64,000 bases of DNA. It comes from Brachionus manjavacas (lineage: Eukaryota; Rotifera; Eurotatoria; Ploima; Brachionidae). The DNA lies in assembly GCA_019054805.1 (NCBI GenBank), contig JAHQIY010000027.1, positions 434,001 through 498,000 on the forward strand, in the 5' to 3' direction. Numbering within the stretch: the first letter of the stretch is position 1; each line of letters opens with the position of its first letter. Made by a program: the position numbers and the translations under genes. Below the pieces are notes generated by a model. That model made no database searches. It was not told the DNA's origin and saw nothing but the letters and a program-made list of their open reading frames with translations. Of this stretch, positions 10,862 through 21,365 are shown piece by piece.

Positions 10862-11967
10862 TCTAAATTTTCTTGACTGGCAGTTTGCTGACCAATTTTG
10901 TTAGATGATTGATCTACTTGAATTGAACATTCAGTTGTTGAACTGTTTGATTCAGACTCGAAGGTACTGTCGTTTTGATTTTCTAATACAACTAATGGTT
11001 TCTTTGATTCATTTTCGGTGAGCTCTTTTTCATTTGGATCAGATTCGGGAAATCTCTTGATTTGATTTTTTGTTTGGAAAAAAGCTTCAGTCTCATTCTG
11101 ATCATTTGAGAGGACATTGACAGGTCTCTGACTTATTGGTAGAAGATCGTTTAAATGGCTTACCAAACTGTCTTCTAACACTGAAGTTTTGAGGTCTTGA
11201 GGACTAATTTCTGACATTACGTCATTGAGATTTGATGGCTGATATCCAGGCATTTTTGGCATCAGATTTTCATCATTGTCTTTTAGGTCAGCTTCAATTA
11301 TTGATTGGGTTTCTTCTTGGTCAATGTAAAGATCATTGTAGTCAATCTTTTTCCTCTCAAGCGACTTTAGCTTTTCAGCAATGGAGCATTTTTGTGTTAA
11401 GTGTCCTTTCTGATGACACTTTTCGCATAGTTTTTCTTTGACAGGGCATTTCGCTATGTTGTGCCCTTCTTCATCACAAAAATAGCATTTCTGCTTTTGT
11501 CCAACAATTGACACAAGACACTTTAAACCATACATTATTGTAGGGCCTGACAAGCTTCCAATAATGTTCTCAACTTCTTTTGGAAATGATATTCTTACTC
11601 TTCTGACACCATTTTTCCTCTCGGGTCTATCTTTATATTTTTCTTCGGTAATGTGTTCAATATTGAGTCCATCAATTCGAACAGCATTAAAGAAGGTTTC
11701 AAGTCTATGATTCTCGAAATCAGAGGGCAAGAAGTGAAATCGAAAAGTACAATGCCTTCTGAGATCCGGGACTTTATTTGCATCTTCAAGTCTGAAATTG
11801 GTTCCATTAATATTGATTTCACGATCGAAGATTTGGGTAACATTAAAAGCAGCATTAAACTCGATTATCCATACTTTGTTTGAAGAAAAATTGTAGACAG
11901 ATGTGATCGCATCATTTTCCACCTGGTTAAGTACGATATCCAGTGACCTTATGGCTAATCGGTTTGT
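10858..11967 (-). CDS. Family A ORF1 (RNA-binding, two CCHC zinc knuckles)
   Basis: The frame is open from about 11967 to the stop at 10858. The codon at 11922 is GTG, and no ATG precedes the conserved part, so the start is uncertain or the 5' end has decayed. Numbering from 11922, residues 15-125 hold a probable RRM-like region, followed by two CX2CX4HX4C knuckles (C146-C159 and C166-C179). The tail (190-354) is acidic and serine-rich. The product would coat LINE RNA in the RNP. Its TGA overlaps the ORF2 ATG as ATGA. Confidence 0.8.
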   Translation of the reverse strand, partial: TNRLAIRSLDIVLNQVENDAITSVYNFSSNKVWIIEFNAAFNVTQIFDREININGTNFRLEDANKVPDLRRHCTFRFHFLPSDFENHRLETFFNAVRIDGLNIEHITEEKYKDRPERKNGVRRVRISFPKEVENIIGSLSGPTIMYGLKCLVSIVGQKQKCYFCDEEGHNIAKCPVKEKLCEKCHQKGHLTQKCSIAEKLKSLERKKIDYNDLYIDQEETQSIIEADLKDNDENLMPKMPGYQPSNLNDVMSEISPQDLKTSVLEDSLVSHLNDLLPISQRPVNVLSNDQNETEAFFQTKNQIKRFPESDPNEKELTENESKKPLVVLENQNDSTFESESNSSTTECSIQVDQSSNKIGQQTASQENLE

Positions 11968-12364
11968 CTAACCTCTTCAGATTGAGCTTGACCGAATTTT
12001 TAAATATCCACCGTCGGTTTTGGTTTGTTTTGTTGAGCGACATTGCCAACACACAACTTTCAACGGTTTTTTAACACGTGATGACGCTATTAATTAAATT
12101 TGATTTTTCAAACTTGCTAAGCCAAACGACAATTTTCAATAATTTTGACTTATTTTTGGAAAGTTTATTTTATATTATGAAGATTTGCGGTTTCTATTTC
12201 TTGATTAATGTTAATCAAAAAATTTTAATTAAATCAAGGAATTCAATCAAAAAAATTTTGTCATTGCTTTCATTAGCACTAGTTTCTTTAATTTTTATTC
12301 GGCAATAATTTCTTTATTTAGAGAGAAGACATTAATTTCCTAAATATAAAATTGACATTAGTTT

Positions 12365-13162
12365 CATATATTCCTTATTTGATAAACAAACAGTTTTCGT
12401 TTTGTATGAACAATCTAACCAAAGCTGAGCCTTGATCACAACTGATACCACACACCTTTCTCTTATCAAAGTTGTATCGGTTTATTATTGTGTCTATACA
12501 ATTTTTGATTGCCTCGGCGTTTGAAGTTCCGTTTAACTGTACCATACCGATAACTCGAATTTTTTTTTCATATTGTTAAAAAACATAGAGGCTGCTATGG
12601 CTAAATACTGCTGAGCCGAAATATTTGACCAAAGATCAGTAATTAGACAAATAGACTTAGCTTCTTTTAACATTTCCTGAATAGACTTGTGTAGAATTTC
12701 AACCAATTCTGCCAAAACATTAGTTTTGAAAGTGTCTTCACAAGGAATATCAAATTTTAACATTTTCCTTAAGAATGGATTTGCAATTTCTGTAATTGCA
12801 GCTGAAGTTGTTAAAAAATATTTTGCCAGATTTGTCAAATTATCATCTAAATTCCACTTTTTTTGGTGACGATCAACATGTGATAAATACGAATTAAGCC
12901 AGTTTTTAACATTTTTGTGAGCCTTTTCTAAATGTTTTTTTAAACTTCCGGACTCCCCTAATTTGGCTTTGTATGACCGTCCACATTGAACACACTTAAA
13001 CGGAATGGAAACTTTCGGTCGTACATCGAATTCTGTTTGTGAATCAAAGAAATGAAGAATTGGCGAGTATTTTGCTAACTTTTCTTCGATTTTAAAATCC
13101 TTTTTTTCAAAAATACCGTTTAAGCCGTCTTGGATAAGTTTATTCAATCTCGCTTTATCTTA
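12365..13162 (-). pseudogene. hAT transposase remnant with BED-type zinc finger
   Basis: Numbering from the TTG codon at 13147, a BED-like finger C52-x2-C55...H72-x4-H77 (KCVQC, LKKHLEKAH) is followed by a helical region and the hAT catalytic start ITDLWS (D171) and YLAIAASMFF. The frame then stops at 12533, but the next frame continues the family text (IGMVQLNGTSNAEAIKN, then VCGISCDQGSAL) to about 12370, showing a one-base indel. The dimerisation C-terminus is missing. The 5' side begins at a plausible splice acceptor (TTAAG/ATAAAG near 13162). Confidence 0.72.
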
Positions 13163-14180
13163 ATTTATATAAATTTGAAAGTAAAGTAAAATATAAACAA
13201 TCTTTACAAAACTATAGAATATTGCTTTATTTTTGAAGAATCTAGAGCATTCAAATATATAAAAGTAATTTATTAGAATTTATTTAATTTTAAGTGTTAA
13301 GATTAGTGAAAAGTGTAAAAGGCTAGTTAATTTCAATAAAAATTATATAAAAAAATTCTTATTCAAAATTAAATCAGTAAATTTCTCAAATTTTTCGAAA
13401 ATTAAAAAAATCTTTAATGATTTACTGTCTTTTTCTCTTTACTATTAAAATTTTTTTGAGACTAACAGTGAATACATAAAAAGAATATAAATTTATTTTT
13501 CAAAAGTATTTTGAGTAAAATTAAGACTTTTTATTCAATCAAATATTCGAAAAAAACTATATAAAATTAGCGATTTAATACTAAGTGATTAAATTTAAAA
13601 GTTTGACTGGTATCAATTTTTATAAATTGATAGTTTTAAAACAAAAATATAGATCTAAATATTTAATAAATTTTCTTGATCTTGCCATTATTTGAATAAA
13701 TCAAATACACATCGAACTAAAAAACTAAAAAGAAAGATATAAAAAATTAGCCATTTATTTAGATTTTACAATTTTATTGTAGAATTAATATTTCCGCAAT
13801 TGTGGGCTAATTTCAAATTCTGACCAATAGAATCATTATTACTTATTTTAGTTAGTAATACAAATATATAAATTATATTATTTTGCTAATGGTTGGCAAC
13901 TTTTAACCTCTTGTAACTGGATTAATTAATTATTTATCTATTAATTATTTATCATAAATTTCTTGAATGAAAAATTAAATAGCTAACAAGCAATAACACA
14001 TTATATAAAAAAGTTTACGTTTAAAAAGTTTTTTTTACTCAGATAAAAACTTCAAGTTATTTATTTCAATTTCTTCTAATGTTTTTTTATTAACTAAATT
14101 AAAAAATGCTCAATCTCACTCAGTCATAGCTCATTTTCGAGTCCCTTATTAGCAATATTATAAAAAGGAAAATGTAAATA
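13163..14180 (-). other. AT-rich interval, possible hAT intron
   Basis: About 1 kb of AT-rich sequence with no coding text on either strand. It lies between the two candidate hAT exons and could be the intron joining them. Confidence 0.35.
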
Positions 14181-14401
14181 CCTTTATCGGATATTTTATA
14201 AGTTATTTGAGTCGAAACCTGGCTCGATTGAGTTTGATTCAAGTCATTGCTAATTTGAGAACTATTCGGCGGACTTTGAGGTTGAATTTGAGTTTGTGTT
14301 AGACCATTTGATCTTCTTGACCTCGAATTTTGAGAGACTGAAGCCGGAAAGCATTTATTGAAGGAATTGTGTTCCGTTGATTCGATCTTTTTGGTGGCAT
14401 C
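14181..14401 (-). CDS. Possible 5' exon of the hAT transposase gene
   Basis: The minus-strand reading ends in a phase-1 splice donor (GATAAAG/GTATTT at about 14180). Its phase matches the acceptor at 13162, which would give ...YKISDKDKARLNKL. The exon is rich in S, Q, N and T. An ATG at 14401 opens MPPKRSNQRN, but that frame runs into a stop. The frame that reaches the donor has no ATG, so one indel or an unseen start is needed. Confidence 0.35.
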
Positions 14402-14556
14402 GTTTCAATTATTTATATTTTTAAAATTTTGATTTTTTAATTCTTTTAGCTTTAGTTTTTAGTTTACTTAAAATATTTAAAAAAAATTCAAAATTTTAGG
14501 AAATTTAAAATTTTGATAGAAAATTTCATTTTTAATTTACGATTTTTCTATTTTTT

Positions 14557-14853
14557 TCATTTTTTGAATGTGAAATTACACGTCAAATACCGTGTTTTCG
14601 TGTACGTGTACGTGTAAATACACGTGTAATACCGTGTATTCGTGTACGTGTACGTGTAAATACACGTGTAATACCGTGTATTAGTGTACGTGTACGTGTA
14701 AATACACGTGTAATACCGTGTATTAGTGTACGTGTACGTGTACAATACCCGAAAACGTCGATTTTTCGTGTCGGATTGTATGCCCTGGTATGATATTTTG
14801 TATTCTTTGCATTTTTTTTTAAGCACAGCTACTAAATTCGAAGAATCAAACAT
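14557..14853 (-). CDS. Short reading with a SAP-like start and 14-residue tandem repeats
   Basis: 98 residues from an ATG at 14853. Residues 6-34 (LVAVLKKKCKEYKISYQG...) have the hydrophobic pattern of a SAP DNA-binding motif. From about residue 37 the protein is a low-complexity Tyr/Thr repeat of 14-residue units (YTYTYTNTRYYTCI) encoded by a 42-bp minisatellite. Because 42 is divisible by three, the frame stays open through every unit. It may be a truncated mobile-element protein overrun by the satellite. Whether it is expressed is unknown. Confidence 0.35.
   Translation of the reverse strand: MFDSSNLVAVLKKKCKEYKISYQGIQSDTKNRRFRVLYTYTYTNTRYYTCIYTYTYTNTRYYTCIYTYTYTNTRYYTCIYTYTYTKTRYLTCNFTFKK
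14567..14745. repeat. 42-bp minisatellite, about four units
   Basis: The unit contains GTGTACGTGTACGTGTAAAT followed by ACACGTGTAATACCGTGTAT. The copies differ by single bases (TTCG/TTAG). Many internal palindromes (TACACGTGTA, GTACGTGTAC) would allow folding. Confidence 0.85.
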
Positions 14854-15125
14854 TTTATAAAAGAATATTTAATTATATCACTAAACTAAGCATTTATTTC
14901 ATGTAATAAAAAAATTTGGAAAAAATAATAATTTTAAGCTTTAAATTAAAAATTGTTATTTGTAGAAATTTTCTCACATCAGACAATTTTTTTTCTATTT
15001 AATAAAATTAATTTTTTGACAGTAAATTAATAATTTTGAATTCACAAGTAATATTGGCGCTTTCATTATATTTCAGTATGCTGGAATATCTTGAACTTCC
15101 TTTGCGATAATTATAAAAAGTTTGA
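14854..15125. other. AT-rich spacer
   Basis: No gene seen. The end near 15120-15130 (TTTGATCAG) could serve as a splice acceptor for the coding exon that follows. Confidence 0.4.
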
Positions 15126-15380
15126 TCAGAAAAAGAAAATACCTCTTTTTGTAAACAACTAAATAATGTGGAGAAAAAAACTCCTATTGATGTAATGGAC
15201 TATAGTTTGAAGACTTCTTTAGCAATAATCGATCATTTATATATCGAAGAAAACCTTGGTCTAGTTGATTCAATTAAATTTATTGTGGTCAAGATCAAAT
15301 TAAATATGGAATTAAACTTAGCTTACTTTAAATTTTATGATTTATTAAATGATCTTTTAAAGATAGATTTTTATAAATAA
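15126..15380 (+). CDS. Unknown small protein or terminal exon, paralogous to 60973-61182
   Basis: The frame is open from 15126 to a TAA at 15378-15380. No ATG opens the conserved part (GTG at 15168), so it is probably the last exon of a gene whose earlier exons I cannot place. Conserved with the minus-strand reading at 60973-61182: DY..(K/R)TS..II(D/E)H...E.N.GLVDS, then KI, N..YF, and a terminal LNDLLK(I/V)DF. DNA similarity is clearly lower than protein similarity, which argues for past protein-level selection. No known domain recognised. The pattern of alternating hydrophobic residues suggests helices. Confidence 0.5.
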   Translation, partial: SEKENTSFCKQLNNVEKKTPIDVMDYSLKTSLAIIDHLYIEENLGLVDSIKFIVVKIKLNMELNLAYFKFYDLLNDLLKIDFYK

Positions 15381-15381
15381 T

Positions 15382-15759
15382 TGTGTTTTTATATATTTTT
15401 CGCCTAACTCTTTCCGTATAGTATCGAGTTAAATTTCTTAGCTTAATAGATAAGTACAGACGTAAGGAGAAACATACCATGGATGAAGTCATGAGGCTTG
15501 GTAGAATCGATACGAGAGAAAAAAAAAAGAAAAGAATTTGAGTTACCTTGACTGGAATCTTATGAAGCTTGATTAATCTGGTTAATTTGCTTGATTGGAT
15601 CAGTCTAAAAATCTAACTAGTAGAAAGAATAAAAAAAGAAGAAAAAAGGAGAAAAAAGAAAAAGATTAATTTAAAATTCAAAATGCAATGCTGATCTAAT
15701 ATATGTAGTTTATGAAAGTATGAAGTAGTATAGTTTTTTTTTTTTTTTTGTTATTGTTA
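15382..15759. other. AT-rich spacer
   Basis: No gene recognised. Includes purine-rich runs at 15520-15540 and 15630-15665 and a T16 run near 15732. Confidence 0.5.
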
Positions 15760-15981
15760 TTATTACATACCACAGTTACCATAGATGGGATCCTACTGTT
15801 TCCCATCTTCGCAAGTCTAGCTTGTTGTAACTTATATTATTATTATTATTAATAATTATTCAATGTAAAATATACATTTAAGAGTAAGTATTGTATTCTT
15901 TTCTTTTTTATTTTTTTTTTATAAAAACTTTAATTTGTCCATGGGACTTAAACTCAAGCTTAAATAAATAAATAAATAAAT
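15760..15981 (+). mobile_element. Two LINE 3' ends, one with an ATT tail and one with an AAAT tail
   Basis: 15760-15870 ends in GTTGTAACTTATATTATTATT..., resembling the minus-strand sequence at about 37200-37290 (TACCATAC... then CTGTAGCTTATTGTTATT). 15925-15981 ends with a GTCC-ATG-GGAC hairpin and then (AAAT)5, the same layout as other LINE ends here. No coding part remains. Confidence 0.45.
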
Positions 15982-16617
15982 TGGCTCCTTCATTATGAAC
16001 CATTACTCTTGTTTTTGTAGTTCCATTTTTTGTCAATATCATCTACATTGAACCATGTTTATTTCTGACCTTTGTATGAAAGTTATGGTTAAAAATGGGG
16101 ATAATTTCTTTCCAGCCTTTTAATAAATAATTTTTTCCTGTTTTTTCTTCCCTTTATTGCGTTCTTTGGGTTCTTATCATATAAAAACAAGTTAATAGAC
16201 TCCCCCTTATGGAAAGGACGGTTTGGCAACGCACTACGTATGGATAGGGTTGGTCGACCGGTTTGAACAAACCGGTTTCAAAACGGTTTCTGGTCAAATT
16301 GGTTCGATTCTTCAAACCGGTTTTTGAGACCAGTTTTTTTTTTCAAACCGGTTTTTTTTTCAAACCGGTTTTTTTTTCAAACCGGTTTTTGAAACCAGTT
16401 TTTTTTTCAGACCGGTTTTTGAAACCAGTTATTGAAACCGGTTTATTTTACAAATCGGTTTTTTAGAAATGTTTTATTAATTTAAATTGAACTGTTTAAA
16501 CTTATTCAATTATTTAATTAAATTTTATTTCAAAAAGCTTCTAAAAATTAAAAAAAATCATACCATAAAGAAAATATAAAATTAAAAAACAAAAAATTTT
16601 GAAAAACGCATAGTATT

Positions 16618-17980
16618 TTCAAGATTATACAATTATTTGGAACAAAATTCACTCCTTATCCAGAAGCAATCTGGATTTAGGAAACACCGGTGACAACAGA
16701 TAATCTTTTCTTTATAATTCAAAAAATTGTGGAATCATTTAATAGAAAAAAAAGAGTTTGTGGCCTTTTTTTTGATATTTCTAAAGCCTTTGATAGGGTT
16801 TGGCATGAAGGTCTACTTTTAAATTGATTAAAATAAATCCACCTCATTACTTGACTAACTGGATTAGATCCTTTTTAGATAGAAGGTCATTTAAGGTAAA
16901 TGTGAATGATCATCTGAGCGAAGAATATAAAATAACTGCAGGTGTTCCTCAAGGCTCAGTAACTAGTCCTCTTTTATTTAGTATACATATTAATGACATC
17001 CCAAAAAGAAACAAAACAAATAATGAATACTCTCTGCTTTTCGCAGATGATCTAGTTACATTCTTCATTTATAACAAAAAAGAGAACCTAGAAAATAAGA
17101 TTAATAAATACCTCAACGAACTAGAACAATGGCTTATTAAATGGCAAAAGAAGATATCAGTTGAAAAGTCGTGTTCAGTAGTCTTTTCTAAGTACAAAAA
17201 AGAGAGTGATAATCTAAACTTTAAAATTTATGGAAACAGAATACTGAGCCAAAAAGAAATCAAGTTTCTTGGAATTAAATTTGATTCTAAATTAAACTTT
17301 AATACACTAGTAGACGAAATTAAAGAACGCTGCAACAAAAGGCTAAATATTATTAAGATATTGTCAAACAAAAAATGGGGTCTTAATCAAAACACACTAG
17401 GAAATTTATATAAATCTTTAGTCGGATCGATTTTAGACTATTCTTTTCCTCGCTTAAATTCATTTTCAGAAAATAATATCAAAATACTACAAGCAATTCA
17501 GAATACAGCAGTCAGAGCTATCCTCAAGTTAAAATATGATACTCCCTTCAACATCGTGCATCATGAAGCTTTTAATAAACTAAAACTACTAACAGTCTCA
17601 AATCGACTTCTTGAGTTGAGTGAGAGATATGTTGGGACAGGACTGAGTCATTCTAATCCATTCGTTGTCAGACTAGAAGAAGACAAAGAAGGTTTCAACA
17701 ATCAAGATATATTGAATACCCAACTCCATTGTGTAATTGCTACCTTACTATTTCTTCTTTTTTTCCTGAAACTTGAACTATTTAAACATGTGCCACATGA
17801 AACAATCTTTTCCAATTTATGTCTTTTCAACTTTAATTTTTTTAGCTTATTTACTCTATTTTGATTCTTTTTTTTATCTAATTTTATTAACTTTAATTTT
17901 ATTTTTATTTTATTTTTAATTTATTCTGAAGGAGCTTTAGCTCGGTACAGAAAACAAATAAATAAATAAATAAATAATAA
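16618..17980 (+). mobile_element. Family A LINE, 5'-truncated, nested in the hAT MITE
   Basis: Starts abruptly inside the RT (TTCAAGATTATACAAT, matching 21057 in another copy) and ends with GAGC-TTTA-GCTC and an (AAAT)n tail. A short inverted piece of the same family's 3' UTR follows at 18001-18060 (AGAATCAAAATAATTTAAAT). Confidence 0.85.
16824..17864 (+). pseudogene. Family A RT, palm-to-C-terminus, uninterrupted 346-codon frame
   Basis: The longest open RT stretch of this family in the window. It holds GVPQGSVTSPLLFSIHINDI, the catalytic FADD at about 17040, [12 protein letters not shown], and the thumb text down to [10 protein letters not shown]. An upstream shift near 16825 separates it from the FFDISKAFDRVWHEG block (16765-16815). 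The last 40 codons run into the 3' UTR, because the usual PTPLCN end has been shifted by an indel. It is 5'-truncated, so it cannot move on its own. Confidence 0.8.
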
Positions 17981-18189
17981 AAATAAATATTTTTTACATT
18001 AAATTACTAAAAAAGAATCAAAATAATTTAAATAAGCTAAAAAAATTAAATTTGAAATTAAATTTAATAAGATAGTTTTAAAATACCGGTCTGAAAAAAA
18101 CTGGTTTCAAAAACCGGTTTGAAAAAAAAACTGGTTTCAAAAATTTGGTTCGGTTTGGAACCGGTCGACCAACCCTACGTATGGAAAGC

Positions 18190-18350
18190 AAAGAAGAACC
18201 AGCTAGACTTAGAGATAGGACATTGTCAGGCCAGGAGAGGCGCCAATAATCTCTAATACATGTGTCTAGTGGCTTGCAATGGGTAGAAGAAAATGGAGAG
18301 AGAACTGAAGAAGACAAGACAAAACACCGATTTTATTATCATTATTATAA
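18190..18350 (+). mobile_element. Unclassified element end with ATT tail, host of the MITE insertion
   Basis: The sequence on both sides of the hAT MITE (16180-16236 and 18186-18335) reads as one plus-strand coding-like stretch and ends in TTTATTATCATTATTATAAT, like an ATT-tailed LINE. Translation is suggestive only. Confidence 0.3.
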
Positions 18351-18552
18351 TCAAAGAGAAAAGCTTGAGTGCTATTAAAAATTTATTAAAAAAACATTAA
18401 ATTATTAGATACAACTTTTAAAAATAGACTTTGATAGATGTTGATTGTCTTGATTGTGGTGCTCGGAAATTTCAGTTTACATAAATGTTTACAAACAAAC
18501 AGAATAGAATAAAAAATGTTTAATGCCTGGAATTATCAAACACCAAGTTAGA

Positions 18553-19236
18553 TCAGCACGCCGAGCATTTACTTTGAATATCTTCACCTGTATTTTGAGT
18601 TAAAGATCTGACGGGAAAAAGCGACTTGTCCAAGCTTTTCTCCATCCTGTTCATTACTTTTTCCAGCAGAATGTTCAGCGTTTTTTCCACATTTTCACCA
18701 GTGGCAGCACTTGTCTCAATGTATTCGCATCCGTGTTTCTCGGCAAAATCCCTGGCTCTGTTGTAGTCGACCACACGTCGATCTTCCAGGTCTATTTTGT
18801 TGCCGACAAGCACAATATCAGGGTCCTCGCAATAGGCGTGTGTTTGCAGTTGGCTGATCCAGTTTCGGACATTTAAAAAAGACAACTCACTGGTCAGGTC
18901 AAACATGAGGATGAATCCCATGGCATCGCGAAAAAACGCGGTAGTCAAACTGCGAAAACGCTCCTGTCCAGCGGTGTCCCACAGCTGCAAGTGGATGCGA
19001 TGAGTGCGTCCATTCGAGGGCGATTTGTATACCACTCGCTTCTCCCTGAAATCAATGCCCACAGTCGATATAAATTTGGAATTAAACTGATTGTCTGTGT
19101 ACTGGTACAAAAAGCTTGTCTTGCCCACGCCAGAATCGCCCAGCGCTAAAAACTTTATTAAATAGTCGTACTCCATTAAGTTGGAAACTGACGGACTAGT
19201 GTTTAAACCTTTTGGATTTAGCAAACTATCGCCCAT
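18553..19236 (-). CDS. RAB27: Rab27-type small GTPase
   Basis: 227 residues with no intron. All GTP-binding elements are present: P-loop GDSGVGKT (33-40), switch I with T58 in [19 protein letters not shown] (86-92), NKID (146-149) and ETSA (174-177). Segments such as [20 protein letters not shown] and AFFRDAMGF with [16 protein letters not shown] match vertebrate Rab27A/B closely and separate it from Rab3/Rab8/Rab26. Rab27 proteins tether secretory and lysosome-related organelles at the cortex through Slp/Slac2 effectors. Odd points: a 21-residue N-terminal extension before [10 protein letters not shown], and a C-terminus CSAC rather than the usual CXC or CC, leaving cysteines at -4 and -1. 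It is GC-richer than the flanks, which supports a native, selected gene. Intronless structure could mean retroposition, but the frame is intact. Confidence 0.93.
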   Translation of the reverse strand: MGDSLLNPKGLNTSPSVSNLMEYDYLIKFLALGDSGVGKTSFLYQYTDNQFNSKFISTVGIDFREKRVVYKSPSNGRTHRIHLQLWDTAGQERFRSLTTAFFRDAMGFILMFDLTSELSFLNVRNWISQLQTHAYCEDPDIVLVGNKIDLEDRRVVDYNRARDFAEKHGCEYIETSAATGENVEKTLNILLEKVMNRMEKSLDKSLFPVRSLTQNTGEDIQSKCSAC

Positions 19237-19905
19237 TCTATTTGATTCAAAGTTTTAAATTTTAGATTAAATTTTTATGTGATATTTCTATGTGATAAAC
19301 GGTTTTAAGCGTTTTTTAATTTTTGTCTTATCAATGACACCTTTGAATTAAAATTATCAAAGCTTAATTGAATTAAAAATTAAAACGTTTTTTTCAATTT
19401 TATTAATTAAATATTTTAAACGAAAAATAAATCCTTTTTTTTTTAAATTATCTTTTATTGATTCTTCTAAAATCTTTGATTGAAAATTTTAAAGACAAAG
19501 TTAAAATCAAAAGGTTTAAAAAGCAGTTTAGGTGTTTTGGAAAAAATGTCCAATTTTAAAGATTTACTTTGGGAGTTTATAAAAATTAGAAATAAAAATT
19601 TTGACTTTTTTTGCAGATTTTTTTAGTTATTTTTTGATTTTTGACCGACAATGGATGTATCACTTCAAAACTATGTTCACTACAATTAGTGTATGGTTTA
19701 CTATCAAAGTAAAGATTATCGCATTTAAATTAACACTAATAATTAACGACCCTTTTTGGTACTTTGCGGTTGATACCCAACAAGAAGTCTCTGATGATAA
19801 TTGAAATGATTATGAGGATAATTAAACATTTGATAATGATTTTGAAGAAGAAATGGAAACACCGAGTAAACCTAATACCGAATATGAATCAGATGAATAC
19901 TCAGA
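19237..19905. other. Upstream region of Rab27 and spacer
   Basis: AT-rich. A 67-codon plus-strand opening at 19601-19804 followed by acidic text (EEEMETPSKPNTEYESDEYSD after stops, to about 19905) may be a decayed transposase start, but I cannot identify it. Confidence 0.4.
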
Positions 19906-20480
19906 TAATATTTATTTATTTATTGAATTGAATTAACCTCCTTTAAGGAGAAGTAAAAGAAAATAAAGATAAAATTTTTTTTTTTTTTGTGTTTTTGTGT
20001 TTTTTTAAAAAATGAAAAATTATTATCTAAAAATAAAATTACAAAAATAAAAAAGGAACATTAGTTCGAAAATAGAAAAAGGGATGAAAGTTAGAAAGCA
20101 AGATAATTCGGACCAAAATTCATGAATTTCTTTTATTTTGAATTAGCTCGTTTAGGAGAGTTCTGAAATGTTTTAATTTTAAATTGCAAAGACATAACCA
20201 AATTGAATCAGATATACCATCATTAGAAATCAGATTAATCTTAAGATTTTCTTTAAGTTGGTTTATATTTACTGAAATTTTTGAGGTTTCAATTTTAAAG
20301 TACTTGGAAATAAGAACCAAGTCGGAGGAAAAAGATTTATTAGAGGGGGGGTCACTTAGCATATATTCTAAAAATTGTGATGATAGATAATTATATTTAA
20401 TTGTATCAATAAAAGTTAGTTTTGATAATAGAGATAGCCTGAAGAAAAATAAGCAACTTGCATTGACAAAAATTCGAAAA
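19906..20480 (-). mobile_element. Family B LINE 3' part
   Basis: The 3' end lies at 19906 with an (AAAT)n tail and the hairpin CTCC-TTAAA-GGAG. The C-terminal ORF2 fragment (20120-20362) ends LKHFRTLLNELIQNKRNS and is nearly identical to the copy at 62424-62813. 5' of about 20400 the sequence departs from the other copy. Confidence 0.75.
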
Positions 20481-21313
20481 AAAGAACGATGGGTTTGACT
20501 GAGAACGGAGAGACAAGTCTTAGGAAAACGATAAATTTTGGATGAGAGAAAGTTATACTAACACGTAAATGAATGAGATCAAACCGTCAGAATTTTTCAT
20601 GATTTTTGACTTGTCGATGATATATTTATATTGAATTGTACCAATTGTCACCCGAATGCAGTAGATACTAAACTTTAATTTACAAAAATAGATATGAAAG
20701 ATATCGAAATACCAAATTCTACCTGTAATTCTTTTAGAAATTATAATCAGTGTAATTTTAATGATCCAATTTGCTTAAAGAATTAATCATGGCTATAAAA
20801 AAAATTTAAAAATGAAGCGGCATCAGGGCCTGGCCAAATTCATAATTTAATGTTAAAAAACTTGCATAGAAATTCATTAATAGAAATCATAGAAATTTTA
20901 AATTTTTCTCCTAGAGAAGGTTAAGTCCCGAAAGCGTGGAAAACTTCGAACATTTCTATGATTCAAAAAAAGGCCTCTAATTTACAAGATCCTTTGAATT
21001 ATAGACCAATTAGTATAACGAGTTGTTTAGGGAAGTAACTGGAACGAATTGTCTATTCAAGATTATACAATTTTTTGGAACATAATTCACTCCTTAACCA
21101 CGAGCAATCTGGATTTAGGAAACACCGGCGACAACAGATAATCTTTTCTTTTTAATTCAAAAAATTGTGGAATCATCTAATAGAAAAAAAAGAGTTGGTG
21201 GCCTTTTTTTTGATATTTCTCAAGTCTTTGATATAATTTTTAAATTGATTAATATTAATCCAACTCATTACTTGACTAACTGGATTAGATCCTCTTTAGA
21301 CTCTAGGACATTT

Positions 21314-21365
21314 GTAATACGACACGCAGTCATAGAACATTCTAAAATATTTTATGTCGTATCAC
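21314..21365. mobile_element. 52-bp insertion with near-perfect TIRs and 6-bp duplication
   Basis: Within the LINE text, 52 bp interrupts SLDSRTF/KVNVND. The ends are GTAATACGACA and TGTCGTATCAC (10 of 11 paired), flanked by ACATTT on both sides (21308-21313, 21366-21371). All other family A copies lack it. Confidence 0.75.

Larger units (their letters stand above)
7803..12060 (-). mobile_element. Near-full-length family A LINE (Jockey-like, APE-type)
   Basis: The minus-strand element has a 5' region, ORF1 with two zinc knuckles, ORF2 with AP endonuclease and RT, and a 3' UTR ending in the family hairpin (GAGC-TCTA-GCTC at about 7840-7851) and an A-rich tail at about 7803-7825. The RT has GFRKHRR, FFDISKAFDRVWH and FADD blocks and no RNase H. 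ORF2 has at least four frameshifts. The 5' boundary near 12060 is approximate. I found no convincing target duplication. Confidence 0.85.
16245..18177. mobile_element. hAT-type MITE rich in CCGGTTT, interrupted by a LINE
   Basis: The TIRs are TAGGGTTGGTCGACCGG at 16245 and its complement CCGGTCGACCAACCCTA ending at 18177. Both ends are flanked by the perfect 8-bp duplication CGTATGGA (16237-16244 and 18178-18185). An 8-bp duplication and a TAGGG terminus fit the hAT superfamily. Subterminal arrays of AAACCGGTTT occur at both ends (16254-16450, 18087-18175). A family A LINE (16618-17980) sits inside, so the original MITE was about 550 bp. Confidence 0.85.

Noticed and set aside
11232..11883. 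Alternative frames over LINE ORF1
   Set aside because: Antisense or shifted shadows of the zinc-knuckle ORF1.
21315..21335. TAATACGAC resembling a phage T7 promoter
   Set aside because: Only the first nine bases agree, and the rest of the promoter does not match. It is the TIR of a small insertion.
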